Shown: positions 7,564 through 16,239 of the stretch, one piece after another
Layout: every line of letters begins with the position of its first letter
Numbering within the stretch: the stretch's first letter is position 1
Assembly: GCF_019039255.1 (NCBI RefSeq)
Contig: NZ_CP077062.1
Span: forward strand, 3,348,001-3,412,000
Reading direction: 5' to 3'
From: Nocardioides panacis
GTDB taxonomy: Bacteria > Actinomycetota > Actinomycetes > Propionibacteriales > Nocardioidaceae
DNA length: 64,000 nucleotides
Position numbers and translations under genes: made by a program
Notes under the pieces: generated by a model
Databases searched by the model: none
What the model saw: only the letters and a program-made list of their open reading frames with translations
What the model was told of the DNA's origin: nothing

Positions 7564-8856
7564 ATGCAGGTTGACGAGCTACTCAAACCGTTCCCGATCA
7601 AGGAGTTCCACCCGTTCCCGCGGGCCCTGATGGGTCCCGGTGCCCACGAGATGATCGGGCCGGAGGCACTCAAGCTGGGGTTCAAGAAGACCCTGGTGAT
7701 GACGTCCGGCCTGCGCGGCTCGGACATCGTGCACAAGATCGTGGAGTCGATGAAGTACCACGGCCTCGACGTCGTGGTCTACGACAAGGTCGAGTCCAAC
7801 CCCAAGGACTACAACGTCATGGACGCGGTCGGTCTCTACAACGAGAACGCCTGCGACTCGTTCGTCTCGATCGGCGGCGGCTCCTCGCACGACGCCTGCA
7901 AGGGCGCCCGCGTCTCGGTCGCGCACGACGGCCGCAACGTGAACGAGTTCGAGGGCTTCAACATGTCCGAGAACCCGAAGAACCCGCCGCACATCGCGGT
8001 GTCCACGACGGCCGGCACCGGCTCGGAGACCTCGTGGGCCTACGTCATCACCGACACCACGACGGACCCGGACAACCCGCACAAGTACGTCGCCTTCGAC
8101 GACGCCTCGGTGACGACCCTGGCGATCGACGACCCGGTGCTCTACTACTCGTGCCCGATCGACTACACCGCGCAGTGCGGCTTCGACGTCCTGGCGCACG
8201 CCAGCGAGCCCTACGTCTCCAGGCTGAACTTCCAGCCCTCGCTGGGCAACGCGCTGCACGCGATCAAGCTGACCAACGAGAACCTCCGGGCGGCCGTCTG
8301 GAACGGCGAGGACCTCGCCGGCCGCGAGGGCATGATGTACGCGCAGTACATCGCCGCCCAGGCGTTCAACTCCGGCGGTCTCGGGATCATCCACTCGATC
8401 TCGCACGCGGTCAGCGCGTTCTACGACACCCACCACGGCCTGAACAACGCCGTCGCGCTGCCCCGCGTGTGGGCGTTCAACATGCCGGTCGCCTACAAGC
8501 GGTTCGCCGACATCGCCCGGGCGATGGACATCGACACGCACGGCATGAACGACGTGCAGGCCGCCGAGGCCGCGCTCGCTGCGGCGATCCGGCTGCTGCG
8601 CGACGTGGGCATCACCGAGAAGTTCACCGACGTGACCGCCGACAGCTACTCCAAGAACCGGCTCGGGCAGGGCCCGACGAAGTTCTACGAGAACTCCAAG
8701 GTGATCACCGGCGACGACGCCGACGTCGACCGGATCACCAAGCACGTGCTCGGCGACGCCTGCACCCCGGGCAACGCCAAGGAGTGCACGTTCGAGACCG
8801 TGCGTCCCGTCGTGGACCACTGCATGAACGGCGACCTGGACGACCTGCTCGGCTGA
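7564..8856 (+). CDS. mno: NDMA-dependent (nicotinoprotein) methanol dehydrogenase
   Basis: A 430-residue iron-family alcohol dehydrogenase of the actinobacterial methanol:NDMA oxidoreductase type. Such enzymes keep NAD(P) bound and need an external acceptor, in vivo thought to be mycofactocin. The sequence shows the cofactor-binding block SIGGGSSHDACKGAR, STTAGTGSE, and metal-ligand regions CGFDVLAHASEPYVS, HSISHAVSAFYDTHHG and GLNNAVALPRV. Start is ATG 7564 with AGGAGG five bases ahead. It faces mftA directly and precedes an AAA+/VWA pair, the arrangement known in mycobacteria. Substrate range (methanol versus other short alcohols) cannot be fixed from sequence. Confidence 0.92.
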   Translation: MQVDELLKPFPIKEFHPFPRALMGPGAHEMIGPEALKLGFKKTLVMTSGLRGSDIVHKIVESMKYHGLDVVVYDKVESNPKDYNVMDAVGLYNENACDSFVSIGGGSSHDACKGARVSVAHDGRNVNEFEGFNMSENPKNPPHIAVSTTAGTGSETSWAYVITDTTTDPDNPHKYVAFDDASVTTLAIDDPVLYYSCPIDYTAQCGFDVLAHASEPYVSRLNFQPSLGNALHAIKLTNENLRAAVWNGEDLAGREGMMYAQYIAAQAFNSGGLGIIHSISHAVSAFYDTHHGLNNAVALPRVWAFNMPVAYKRFADIARAMDIDTHGMNDVQAAEAALAAAIRLLRDVGITEKFTDVTADSYSKNRLGQGPTKFYENSKVITGDDADVDRITKHVLGDACTPGNAKECTFETVRPVVDHCMNGDLDDLLG

Positions 8857-9053
8857 CCAGTCCACCCGTCACCCACGGGCCCGCACCACCCGCACCACCA
8901 GCACTGCCAGCACCACCCCTCGCACCCGTGTGCTCCGACGACGGTGACCGGACGTGACCGGAAGGTCACTCTTCGTCACCGTTGTCGGGGCACGGTCCAC
9001 GGGGGGGACAGTGGAGAGACGACGCACAGCACCCGCACCCACGAAGGAGCACC
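8857..9053 (+). promoter_or_regulatory. mno 3' region and AAA+/VWA operon promoter region
   Basis: Right after the mno stop lies ACCCGTCACCCAC (8864), related to the family A repeat. At 8942-8980 there are two GTGACCGG direct repeats and a reverse GGTCAC. The 13-mer CGGGGCACGGTCC at 8986-8998 is identical to that upstream of the MetE-like gene. AAGGAG at 9044-9049 serves the GTG at 9054. Regulatory meaning is inferred. Confidence 0.45.
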
Positions 9054-10232
9054 GTGACCGACGACGACTTCGCCGACGTGGCAGCCACCAAGGACCAGCT
9101 CGCCGAGTTCGGCTACCTGTCCGACGACCGGCTCGCCACCACGGTGTTCCTGCAGTCCCGGCTCGGCAAGCCGCTGCTGCTCGAGGGGCCGGCCGGCGTC
9201 GGCAAGACCCAGCTGGCCACCACGCTGGCCCAGGCCACCGGGCGCCGGCTGCTGCGGCTGCAGTGCTACGAGGGTCAGGACGAGTCCAAGGCGCTCTACG
9301 AGTGGGACTACGGCAAGCAGCTGCTCTACACCCAGATCCTGCGCGAGAAGATCGGCCAGGTCGTCGAGGACGCCGTCGACCTCAACGAGGCCGTCGAGCG
9401 GATCGCCAAGCAGGACAGCGTGTTCTTCTCCGAGCGCTTCCTGGCACCCCGGCCGCTCCTGGAGGCCATCACCTCCGAGCAGCCCGTCGTACTCCTGATC
9501 GACGAGGTGGACCGCGCCGACGAGGCCCTCGAGGCGGTGCTGCTCGAGCTCCTGTCGGAGTGGCAGATCTCGATCCCCGAGATCGGCACGGTCACGGCGA
9601 AGGTGCTGCCGTACGTCGTCCTGACCTCCAACAACACCCGCGACCTGTCGGCGGCGCTCAAGCGGCGCTGCCTGCACATGTTCCTGGACTACCCGACCGC
9701 CGAGCGCGAGCTGGCGATCGTCCGCTCCAAGGACACCGGGCTGCCCGAGGCGCTCGCGGTCCGGCTCGTCGAGATCGTCCGCGGTTTGCGCGAGCTGGAG
9801 CTGCGCAAGGCGCCGAGCATCTCCGAGACCATCGACTGGGCCCGCACGCTCGCGGTCCTCGGGGTCAGCGAGCTCGACGGCGAGGTCCTCGGCCAGACCC
9901 TCAACGTGGTCGTGAAGTACGAGCGCGACCTGCGCCGGGCGACCGAGGCGCTGCCCCGCCTGGTCGACCCGAACGCCACCGTCCCGGACTCCGTGGGCGG
10001 TCACGGCCACGGCCACGGCCACGGGCACAGCCACGACGACGGCGACGTGGACGGCCGCGCCAAGCGGGCCGCCAAGGACGAGCCGGGCCGGCACGACGAG
10101 AACTACTACGGCGCCCCCCGGCGGCGGGCCGGCGGTCCGCACCTCGGTCAGCGCCGAGAAGGGCCAGCGGTCGTTCGCGCGCGGCGCCCGCAAGCGGCCG
10201 GTGTGACCACGGCACCGAGGGGCGGGAGGTGA
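9054..10232 (+). CDS. MoxR-type AAA+ ATPase with His-rich segment
   Basis: A 392-residue MoxR-family ATPase. Walker A is GPAGVGKT (45-52) and Walker B is VVLLIDEVDR (Asp150/Glu151). MoxR proteins act with VWA partners as chaperones that insert metals or cofactors, as CoxD/CoxE do for CO dehydrogenase. Unusually, residues 317-327 form an alternating HGHGHGHGHSH run with six histidines, a likely metal-binding tail. The last ~60 residues are low-complexity and arginine-rich. The GTG start has AAGGAG at good spacing, and the VWA gene follows after five bases. Position behind mno suggests activation or metal loading of that dehydrogenase; this is inference. Confidence 0.88.
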   Translation: MTDDDFADVAATKDQLAEFGYLSDDRLATTVFLQSRLGKPLLLEGPAGVGKTQLATTLAQATGRRLLRLQCYEGQDESKALYEWDYGKQLLYTQILREKIGQVVEDAVDLNEAVERIAKQDSVFFSERFLAPRPLLEAITSEQPVVLLIDEVDRADEALEAVLLELLSEWQISIPEIGTVTAKVLPYVVLTSNNTRDLSAALKRRCLHMFLDYPTAERELAIVRSKDTGLPEALAVRLVEIVRGLRELELRKAPSISETIDWARTLAVLGVSELDGEVLGQTLNVVVKYERDLRRATEALPRLVDPNATVPDSVGGHGHGHGHGHSHDDGDVDGRAKRAAKDEPGRHDENYYGAPRRRAGGPHLGQRREGPAVVRARRPQAAGVTTAPRGGR

Positions 10233-10237
10233 GCTAG

Positions 10238-11767
10238 GTGGAGGGAGCACTGCACCGGTTCGTCCGGCTGCTACGGCTGAGCGGGATGCGCGTCAGCGTC
10301 TCGGAGGCGATCGACGCCATGCACGCGACCGCGCAGCCCGGCGTGCTCGCCGAGCGGGAGCTGCTGCGCTCGGCGCTGACCGCGACCCTGGTCAAGGACC
10401 GCCGCGACGTGGAGACCTTCGACCGGGTCTTCGACCGGTTCTTCGGGCTCAGGGCGGTCGTGCCCGCCGAGGAGGAGGGCCACTCCCACGCCCACGACGA
10501 CCTGTCCGACGACGGCGAGCTCGAGCAGTTCACGCTCTCCGACAACCCCGGCGACAACCCCGAGCAGGGCCACTCGCACGGCAAGCCCAGCGACCTGAAG
10601 GAGTACTTCGACCCCGAGGACATGGCCCAGCAGTACAACCTGCACCAGGAGGCCAACCGCCTCGACATGTCCGCGCTCACCGACGAGATCGTGCTGTCGA
10701 ACGACACCAAGGACAGCCGGGGCGAGGCGGCCCGGGTGCAGCTGTCCACCAACCGCATGCGCAACCCGGGCAACCCCGGCGACCTGACCGCGAGCCCGGG
10801 GCTGGAGATCGACACCGAGCTGAGCGTCGCCGAGGAGATGGCGCTGTTCGACTGGCTGGCCGACAACCTGCCCGACGAGGCCGACATCGACGTACCGGAG
10901 AACATCGCCGCCCTACGCGCCGCCCTCGCGCCGCTGCTCGCCGGCCTCCCCGAGCGGCTGCGCGACCACCTCCAGCGGCTGCTGTCGGTGGAGAAGGAGA
11001 TCGAGACCCGGCAGATCGAGGCGGCCCGTGCCGAGACCCTCGACGAGGCCGAGCGCGCCGACCTCGAGGAGTCGCTGCGCCGGCTGCTGCGCAGCCTGCA
11101 CGGCGCGCCGCGTCCCAAGCGCGCGATCGCCGCGCAGGGCGTGGTCGACGGACGGCGCACGATGCGCGCGAACATGAAGTACGACGGGGTGCCGTTCCGC
11201 CCGGTGACGGTGCGCAAGGTCGAGGACCGGCCGCGGCTGCTGGTGCTGTGCGACGTCTCGCTCTCGGTCCGCAACACCGCCCGCTTCACGCTGCACCTCG
11301 TGCACAGCCTGCAGTCCGTCGCCGCCCAGGTGCGCAGCTTCGCGTTCGTCAAGGACATGGTCGAGATCACCGACCTGTTCGCCGAGCACCGGATCGAGGA
11401 CGCGCTGTCGCTGGTGCTCGCCGGGTCCCCCGCCGGCGGGATGCTCGACGTCGACGCGGACTCCGACTACGGCACCGCCTTCGAGCAGTTCCTCGAGCAG
11501 TACGGCTCGGCCGTCACCCGTCGTACGACGCTGCTGGTGCTCGGCGACGGCCGCGGCAACGGCAACGACCCGCGGGTGCCGGTGTTCGAGGAGCTCGCCC
11601 GGCGGGCCCGGCAGACCGTGTGGCTCACCCCCGAGCCGCGCTACTCCTGGGGGCTCGGCCGGTGCGACCTGCCGGCCTACGAGGAGTACTGCGACCGGGT
11701 GCAGGTGGTCCGCAACCTGCACGGGCTGGAGAAGGCGACCACCTCGATGTCGGGGGGCGGCGGATGA
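10238..11767 (+). CDS. CoxE-like VWA-domain protein with His-rich patches
   Basis: A 509-residue VWA protein that would partner the preceding MoxR ATPase. The C-terminal VWA domain has a MIDAS motif DVSLS (Asp339, Ser341, Ser343). The N-terminal half includes an acidic low-complexity stretch with two histidine clusters, GHSHAHDD (His82, 84, 86) and GHSHGK (His112, 114). This mirrors the His run of its ATPase partner and points to metal handling. Start is GTG 10238 after GGGAGGTGAG; its stop overlaps the methyltransferase ATG (ATGA). Function as a dehydrogenase maturation factor is inferred from CoxE/MoxR precedents. Confidence 0.87.
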   Translation: MEGALHRFVRLLRLSGMRVSVSEAIDAMHATAQPGVLAERELLRSALTATLVKDRRDVETFDRVFDRFFGLRAVVPAEEEGHSHAHDDLSDDGELEQFTLSDNPGDNPEQGHSHGKPSDLKEYFDPEDMAQQYNLHQEANRLDMSALTDEIVLSNDTKDSRGEAARVQLSTNRMRNPGNPGDLTASPGLEIDTELSVAEEMALFDWLADNLPDEADIDVPENIAALRAALAPLLAGLPERLRDHLQRLLSVEKEIETRQIEAARAETLDEAERADLEESLRRLLRSLHGAPRPKRAIAAQGVVDGRRTMRANMKYDGVPFRPVTVRKVEDRPRLLVLCDVSLSVRNTARFTLHLVHSLQSVAAQVRSFAFVKDMVEITDLFAEHRIEDALSLVLAGSPAGGMLDVDADSDYGTAFEQFLEQYGSAVTRRTTLLVLGDGRGNGNDPRVPVFEELARRARQTVWLTPEPRYSWGLGRCDLPAYEEYCDRVQVVRNLHGLEKATTSMSGGGG

Positions 11768-12679
11768 CCAGCGACGTGGTCGCGCCGATCGACCCGCTGA
11801 CCCCGACCGTGGGGGGCCGCTACGAGGACCCGCTCGTGGTCGTCGAGGCCGCGCACGGCGCGCGCCGGCCGGCCACCGGTCGGACGGTCCGCACGGGGCA
11901 CTTCGACCTGACCCCGCGGGACGGGCGGGCGCACGTCACCCACGTCGTCCCCGCCGAGGCCGTCGACGACGACCTGGCCGGGCTGCTCCAGGACGAGCTG
12001 TTCGGGCCGGGCTGGCTGCGCGGCGCCGACCTCTTCGAGCGGGTGTTCACCGGCGTCGTACGCACGAGTGCGCCGGACCCGCTGGACAGCTGGGAGCTGT
12101 TCTACCGCAACACGCTGCGCCGTCTCGCGGACGCCGGGCCGGCAGCCACGGCGGACGGCCCGCGGGGCTCGCACGGCTCGATCGCGGGCTACGCCCCGGT
12201 GCACGACCACGTGCTGGAGCTGCTGGCGCCCGGCTCGGTGCTGGAGCTCGGCTGCTGCTTCGGCTTCCTCGCGCTGCGGATCGCCGCCACCGGGCGGACG
12301 ACGAAGGCCTCCGACGTCTCGCCCGGGACGGTGCAGCTGCTCGCCAGCATCGCCCCGCGGCTGGGGCTGCGTCTCACCACCGAGACCGCCGACGCGGCAC
12401 GGTTCCCGGCCGAGGACGGGTGCGCCGACACGGTGTTGGCGATCCACCTGCTCGAGCACCTCGAGCCCGGCCACGGCAGCCAGGTGGTCGCCGAGGCGCT
12501 GCGCCTGGCCGCGCGGCGGGTGGTGATCGCCGTACCCCCTGGAGGACGAGGCCAACGAGACCTACGGGCACGTGCGCACGGTGAGCCTCGACGACCTGCA
12601 CCGCTGGGGCCGCAGCACCGGCCGCCCCTACGACGTGCACGAGTTCCACGGCGGCTGGCTGGTCATCGACGCCCCCTGA
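11764..12679 (+). CDS. mftM: MftM-like mycofactocin methyltransferase, frame broken by one C
   Basis: A SAM-dependent methyltransferase whose position beside mno, the AAA+/VWA pair and a MnoSR-like system matches mftM of mycobacteria, which methylates the mycofactocin glucose chain. The SAM-binding motif is VLELGCCFGFLALR, followed by DTVLAIHLLEHLEP. The reading frame is lost at the C5 run 12535-12539: with one C removed, translation continues as VPLEDEANETYGHVRTVS and ends at the TGA 12677-12679, giving 304 residues. As given, the downstream frame is not typical coding sequence. Either a sequence error, a recent mutation, or +1 slippage at CCC-C. The stop codon is the first three bases of repeat family B. 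Confidence 0.78.
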
Positions 12680-12830
12680 CCCGGCGCCTCCGGCGGCCGA
12701 GAACCCGCCGACCCGGCGACTCTGGTCGCGCTCCTGCCCGCCACCGCCGCCAAAGGCGCCGGGTGGGCGGGGTTCCGGCAACCAAAGGCGCCGGGTGGGC
12801 GGGGGTTTGGGCGCCAGAGGCGCCGGGTCA
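12677..12830. repeat. Family B stop-codon repeat cluster, copy 1
   Basis: Five units related to TGACCCGGCGCCTCTGGCG fill the gap between mftM and larA: two forward (12677 and about 12709) and three reverse (about 12751, 12783 and 12811-12830). The outermost forward unit begins with the mftM TGA; the outermost reverse unit begins with the larA TGA. Forward and reverse units can form strong hairpins. The same architecture recurs at 30682-30793. A bidirectional terminator is the simplest function. Confidence 0.85.
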
Positions 12831-14111
12831 GGCTACGTAGGGGATGGTCTGGGGGCCTTCGGGGAGGACGCAGACGCGGGCGTCGGGACCACCTCGGTGC
12901 AGCGCCTCGAGCACCGTCTCCGCGACGTCCTCGGTGTGCCCGAGGTGCGCGGTGGCGAGGTCGGCGGCGGACAGGTAGGAGGAGCGCACGACCACGTCGG
13001 CGTGCGACTGCACCTTGGCCTGCACCTGGACCTGCCACTGGTCGGGGACGGTGCGCTCGCGGGCCGCGATGGTCGCGAGCAGCGCCTGCGGGGAGGCCTC
13101 CGAGGCGAGCACCTCGCGGTAGGAGCCGTGGTCGGGGAACCCGTCGCGGCACTCGGCCGCGCAGACGATCGTGCCGCCGCGCTTCACCACCGTCATGCCC
13201 GCCGACATGCCCTTCACCGCCTGGTAGAGGTTCTGGTCGAGCGGGAAGCCCGCGTTGGTGGTGACCACGACGTCGAACAGCGCCGGCACGGGCTGCATCG
13301 CCAGCCGCTGCGACGCCGCCCGGGCGGCCGCGTGCATCGCGGACAGCGTGCCGCCGAACGCCTCGACGATGCGCTGCTCGCGGTTGAGCACCACGTCGAG
13401 CCCGAAGTCGACCTTGCCGACCGCCGCGACCACGGCCCGGATGTCGTCGTGCACCGGGTTGCCCTCGACCACCGCCCAGGTCGCGCGCGGGTCGCCGATC
13501 CGTCGGGCGTCGTGCAGCGTCAGCACGGTCTCGAGCCCCGCGAGGCCGGGCGCGACCAGCTTGGGGCCGCCGCTGAAGCCGGCGAAGAAGTGCGGCTCGA
13601 CGAAGCCGGTGGTGATCCGCACGTCGGCCTCGACCCAGAGCCGGTTCAGGAAGACGGGTACGTCGCGGCCGTGCCGCCCCAGCCACACCAGCGACGCGTC
13701 GTCGCGGGCGTCGTGGTTGACCACCCGGACCCGGTCGGCGGCGTCGCCGAGCATCTGCCGGACCTCCGCGTCGCTGTTGCCCCGGTGCGTGCCGGTCGCG
13801 ACCAGCACGACGACGTCGTCGGGCGACACGATGCCGTCGAGCTCGTCGAGGACCGCCGGGATCATCAGGTGCCGGGGCTGCGGGCGGGTGCCGTCGCACA
13901 TCGAGATCGCGACCGTCTGGCCCGGCTTCACCAGCTCGCGCAGCGGCGGGCCGTCGACGGGGTTCCGCAACGCGTCGCGCAGCAGCCCCGCCTGGTCCTC
14001 GGCCGCCTCGACGTAGGTCGGCTCCACGACCGTCGTACGGTCCGCGGGCAGCTCGACCTCCAGCCCGCTCTCGCCGTAGGCCAGCCGGACGGTCACCGTG
14101 TCCCGAGTCAT
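12828..14111 (-). CDS. LarA-type (nickel-pincer) lactate racemase family protein
   Basis: A 427-residue member of the LarA/DUF2088 family. LarA uses a nickel-pincer nucleotide to interconvert lactate isomers by hydride transfer; many homologues act on other 2-hydroxyacids. Visible family blocks are CDGTRPQPRHLMIPAVLDEL, ATGTHRGN, NHDARDD and HFFAGFSGGPKLVAPGLAG. ATG 14111 is chosen over GTG 14120 because GGTGGAG precedes it at proper distance. It lies 20 bases after the response regulator, on the same strand, suggesting one operon with the two-component system. No larB, larC or larE was seen here for pincer synthesis, so they would have to be elsewhere. Confidence 0.85.
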   Translation of the reverse strand: MTRDTVTVRLAYGESGLEVELPADRTTVVEPTYVEAAEDQAGLLRDALRNPVDGPPLRELVKPGQTVAISMCDGTRPQPRHLMIPAVLDELDGIVSPDDVVVLVATGTHRGNSDAEVRQMLGDAADRVRVVNHDARDDASLVWLGRHGRDVPVFLNRLWVEADVRITTGFVEPHFFAGFSGGPKLVAPGLAGLETVLTLHDARRIGDPRATWAVVEGNPVHDDIRAVVAAVGKVDFGLDVVLNREQRIVEAFGGTLSAMHAAARAASQRLAMQPVPALFDVVVTTNAGFPLDQNLYQAVKGMSAGMTVVKRGGTIVCAAECRDGFPDHGSYREVLASEASPQALLATIAARERTVPDQWQVQVQAKVQSHADVVVRSSYLSAADLATAHLGHTEDVAETVLEALHRGGPDARVCVLPEGPQTIPYVA

Positions 14112-14131
14112 GCTCTCCACCCTTGCACGGC

Positions 14132-14809
14132 TCAGATGACCCCGAGCTTGCTGGCCTCGTAGACCGCCTCCGCGCGGCGGGAGACGCCGAGCTTGCGCAG
14201 GATGTTCCCGACGTGGAACTTCGCGGTCGTCTCGGAGATGTAGAGCCGGGCGCCGATGTCGCGGTTGGACAGGCCGCGGGCGAGCAGGCTGAGCACCTCG
14301 CGCTCGCGGGCGGTCAGCTGCTTGGTCTCCTCCACCGGCGGGGCGTTCAGGCCGCGGACCATGGCGGCGGCGCTGCGGGCGTCGAACGCGCTCTCGCCGC
14401 GGGACACGTCGCGGATCGCCCGGATCAGCGCGGAGGTGTCGACGTCCTTGACGACGTACCCGCGGGCGCCGGCGCGGATGGCCTGCAGCACCAGGTGCTC
14501 GTCGAGGAACGTGGTCAGCACCAGCACCCCGATCTCGGGGTGCTTGCCGGTCAGCTCCTGGCAGAGCTCGAGGCCCTCGCTGTCGGAGGACGTGGAGAGC
14601 TTGAGGTCGAGCAGCACGATCTGCGGGTCCGCGCGGCCGACGACGGCGAGCGCCTCGCTGGCGCTGGACGCCTCGGCGACGACCCGCAGGTCGTCCTCGC
14701 GCTCCAGGATCGAGCGCAGGCCCTGCCGGACGATCGCGTGGTCGTCGACGAGCATGATGCCCACGACGTCGCTACGGGCACTTCGCTGGGACGGGGCGAG
14801 CGTGGCCAT
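14132..14809 (-). CDS. MnoR-like NarL/LuxR-type response regulator
   Basis: A 225-residue response regulator. The receiver domain has the acidic pair Asp22/Asp23, phospho-acceptor Asp68 (VLLDLK), Thr99/100 and Lys121. The DNA-binding LuxR helix-turn-helix spans about 166-210 (LTAREREVLSLLARGLSNRD). Its ATG at 14809 is preceded by GGAGGCC overlapping the kinase stop, so the pair is coupled. In Mycobacterium smegmatis an adjacent kinase/regulator pair (MnoS/MnoR) activates the mno alcohol dehydrogenase; synteny suggests the same role here. Candidate target motifs are described upstream of four transcription units of the island. Confidence 0.87.
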   Translation of the reverse strand: MATLAPSQRSARSDVVGIMLVDDHAIVRQGLRSILEREDDLRVVAEASSASEALAVVGRADPQIVLLDLKLSTSSDSEGLELCQELTGKHPEIGVLVLTTFLDEHLVLQAIRAGARGYVVKDVDTSALIRAIRDVSRGESAFDARSAAAMVRGLNAPPVEETKQLTAREREVLSLLARGLSNRDIGARLYISETTAKFHVGNILRKLGVSRRAEAVYEASKLGVI

Positions 14810-14810
14810 G

Positions 14811-16223
14811 TCAGGCCTCCAACTGGTCGGTGTCGCGGTGCTCGTCGACGGGGTCGCCGACGAGCTCGGTGACCAGGCCCGGAGGGGTCAGGGTCAGCGG
14901 GAGCGGGATGCGCATCTCGACGCGGACGCCGCCGAGCCGGGCGCGGCGGAACGCCAGGCTGCCGCCGAGGTCGGCGATCCGGCTCTCCATGTTGACCAGG
15001 CCGCGGTGCCGTCCGTCGACCATGGTGGCGCGCTCGAGCCGCAGCTTGCGGCTCAGGTCGGTGGGGTCGCCCTCGCCGTCGTCGGCCACGGACACGGTCA
15101 TCTGGTCGGGCCGGTAGCGCAGCCGGACGATCGCCCGGGTCGCCTGCGCGTGGGTGGCCACGTTGAACAGCGCCTCGCCCACGGTCCGGGCGATCTCGTG
15201 GTCGGCGTCGTTGGGCAGCCGGATCACGTCCCCCTCGACGCGCAGCTGCACCTGCAGGTGCGGCTTGTGCTGGTGGGCGACCTCGTGGAGCAGCTCGGGC
15301 AGCGTGGAGACCGTGTCGCGGTGCGGCTGGTGCAGCGCGTAGATCGCCCGGCGGAGCTGCTCGACGGCGTCCTGCGACAGTTTCTTGGCGGTCGCCAGCC
15401 GGGCCAGGATCGAGGACCCCGGCCGTCCCAGCGCCTCCGCCTCGCCGCGGGCGATCTCCACCGCCATCCCGGCGGAGAGGACGTACTGGGTGACGCTGTC
15501 GTGCAGCTCGCGGGCGATCCGGTGCCGCTCGCCGTCGATCAGCTCGCGCTGGTGGGCCAGCAGCAGCCGCTCCTCGACCTGGCGCAGCTCGGCGGTCCGG
15601 TCCGCGAGGTTGCGGGCCTGGGCGGTGGCCTCGTCGTACAGGTGCTGGGCGCGGCGGTGCAGGGCCAGGCCGGCCTGGTACTGCTCGGAGGTGTGCAACG
15701 AGACCGCGGCCTGGTTGGCCAGGATCCGCAGCACCGACAGGTCGCCGGGCTCGGGGTCGACCTGGAGCCGGTGCTGGGCGACCAGGCTGCCCACCGTGCG
15801 GCCCTCGAGGGTCATCGGCACCCGGATCCAGCCGTTCTTCTCGATCACCGGCCGGGTGTGCCCGGCCCGGATCGACTCGAGCTCGAGCTTGACCGGGGTG
15901 GGCAGGTCGTCCTCGTCCACGGTGATGTCGCCGTGCGCGTCGGAGGCCAGGAAGCGCGGCCGGGCGCCGCGCAGGTGGCCGTCGGAGAGCGCCAGCACCG
16001 TCCACTCGGCGTTCAGGTGCGCGGCCGCGGCCCGGACCACCTCCTCGAGCAGCCCGCGGGGGCCCTCGACGGTGCGCACCAGCGCCCGGGAGATCGAGTC
16101 CATCGCGCGCACCGCGTGCTGCATCCGCTCGTCGGAGCGGACGTAGGCGCGGTAGTAGGACGTCTTGCCGGAGCGCACCCCGGTGAGGGTGGCCAGGTCG
16201 ATGCGCTGGCGACGGGGGCTCAT
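14811..16223 (-). CDS. MnoS-like soluble sensor histidine kinase
   Basis: A 470-residue kinase with no membrane segment. A GAF-like sensor domain covers about residues 45-180, then a coiled helix and a HisKA_3 domain with phospho-acceptor His241 (RHRIARELHDSVTQYVL). The ATPase domain has an N-box around ALFNVATHA and the G-box VADDGEGDP. Cytoplasmic GAF sensing fits detection of a small internal signal such as an alcohol or redox state (inference). It overlaps closely with the response regulator downstream and lies 16 bases after the iron-family dehydrogenase, so all are likely co-transcribed. Confidence 0.87.
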   Translation of the reverse strand: MSPRRQRIDLATLTGVRSGKTSYYRAYVRSDERMQHAVRAMDSISRALVRTVEGPRGLLEEVVRAAAAHLNAEWTVLALSDGHLRGARPRFLASDAHGDITVDEDDLPTPVKLELESIRAGHTRPVIEKNGWIRVPMTLEGRTVGSLVAQHRLQVDPEPGDLSVLRILANQAAVSLHTSEQYQAGLALHRRAQHLYDEATAQARNLADRTAELRQVEERLLLAHQRELIDGERHRIARELHDSVTQYVLSAGMAVEIARGEAEALGRPGSSILARLATAKKLSQDAVEQLRRAIYALHQPHRDTVSTLPELLHEVAHQHKPHLQVQLRVEGDVIRLPNDADHEIARTVGEALFNVATHAQATRAIVRLRYRPDQMTVSVADDGEGDPTDLSRKLRLERATMVDGRHRGLVNMESRIADLGGSLAFRRARLGGVRVEMRIPLPLTLTPPGLVTELVGDPVDEHRDTDQLEA

Positions 16224-16239
16224 CGGGGCGTCAGCGGCA

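Noticed and set aside
7579-8865. 428-codon antisense frame over mno
   Set aside because: Composition (Val/Gly/Arg/His) and perfect overlap with a well-recognised dehydrogenase mark it as a shadow.
10006-10035. HGHG-coding short tandem repeat as a microsatellite or CRISPR-like repeat
   Set aside because: It is in frame in a conserved-looking ATPase and has no spacers. Read as a His-rich protein segment.
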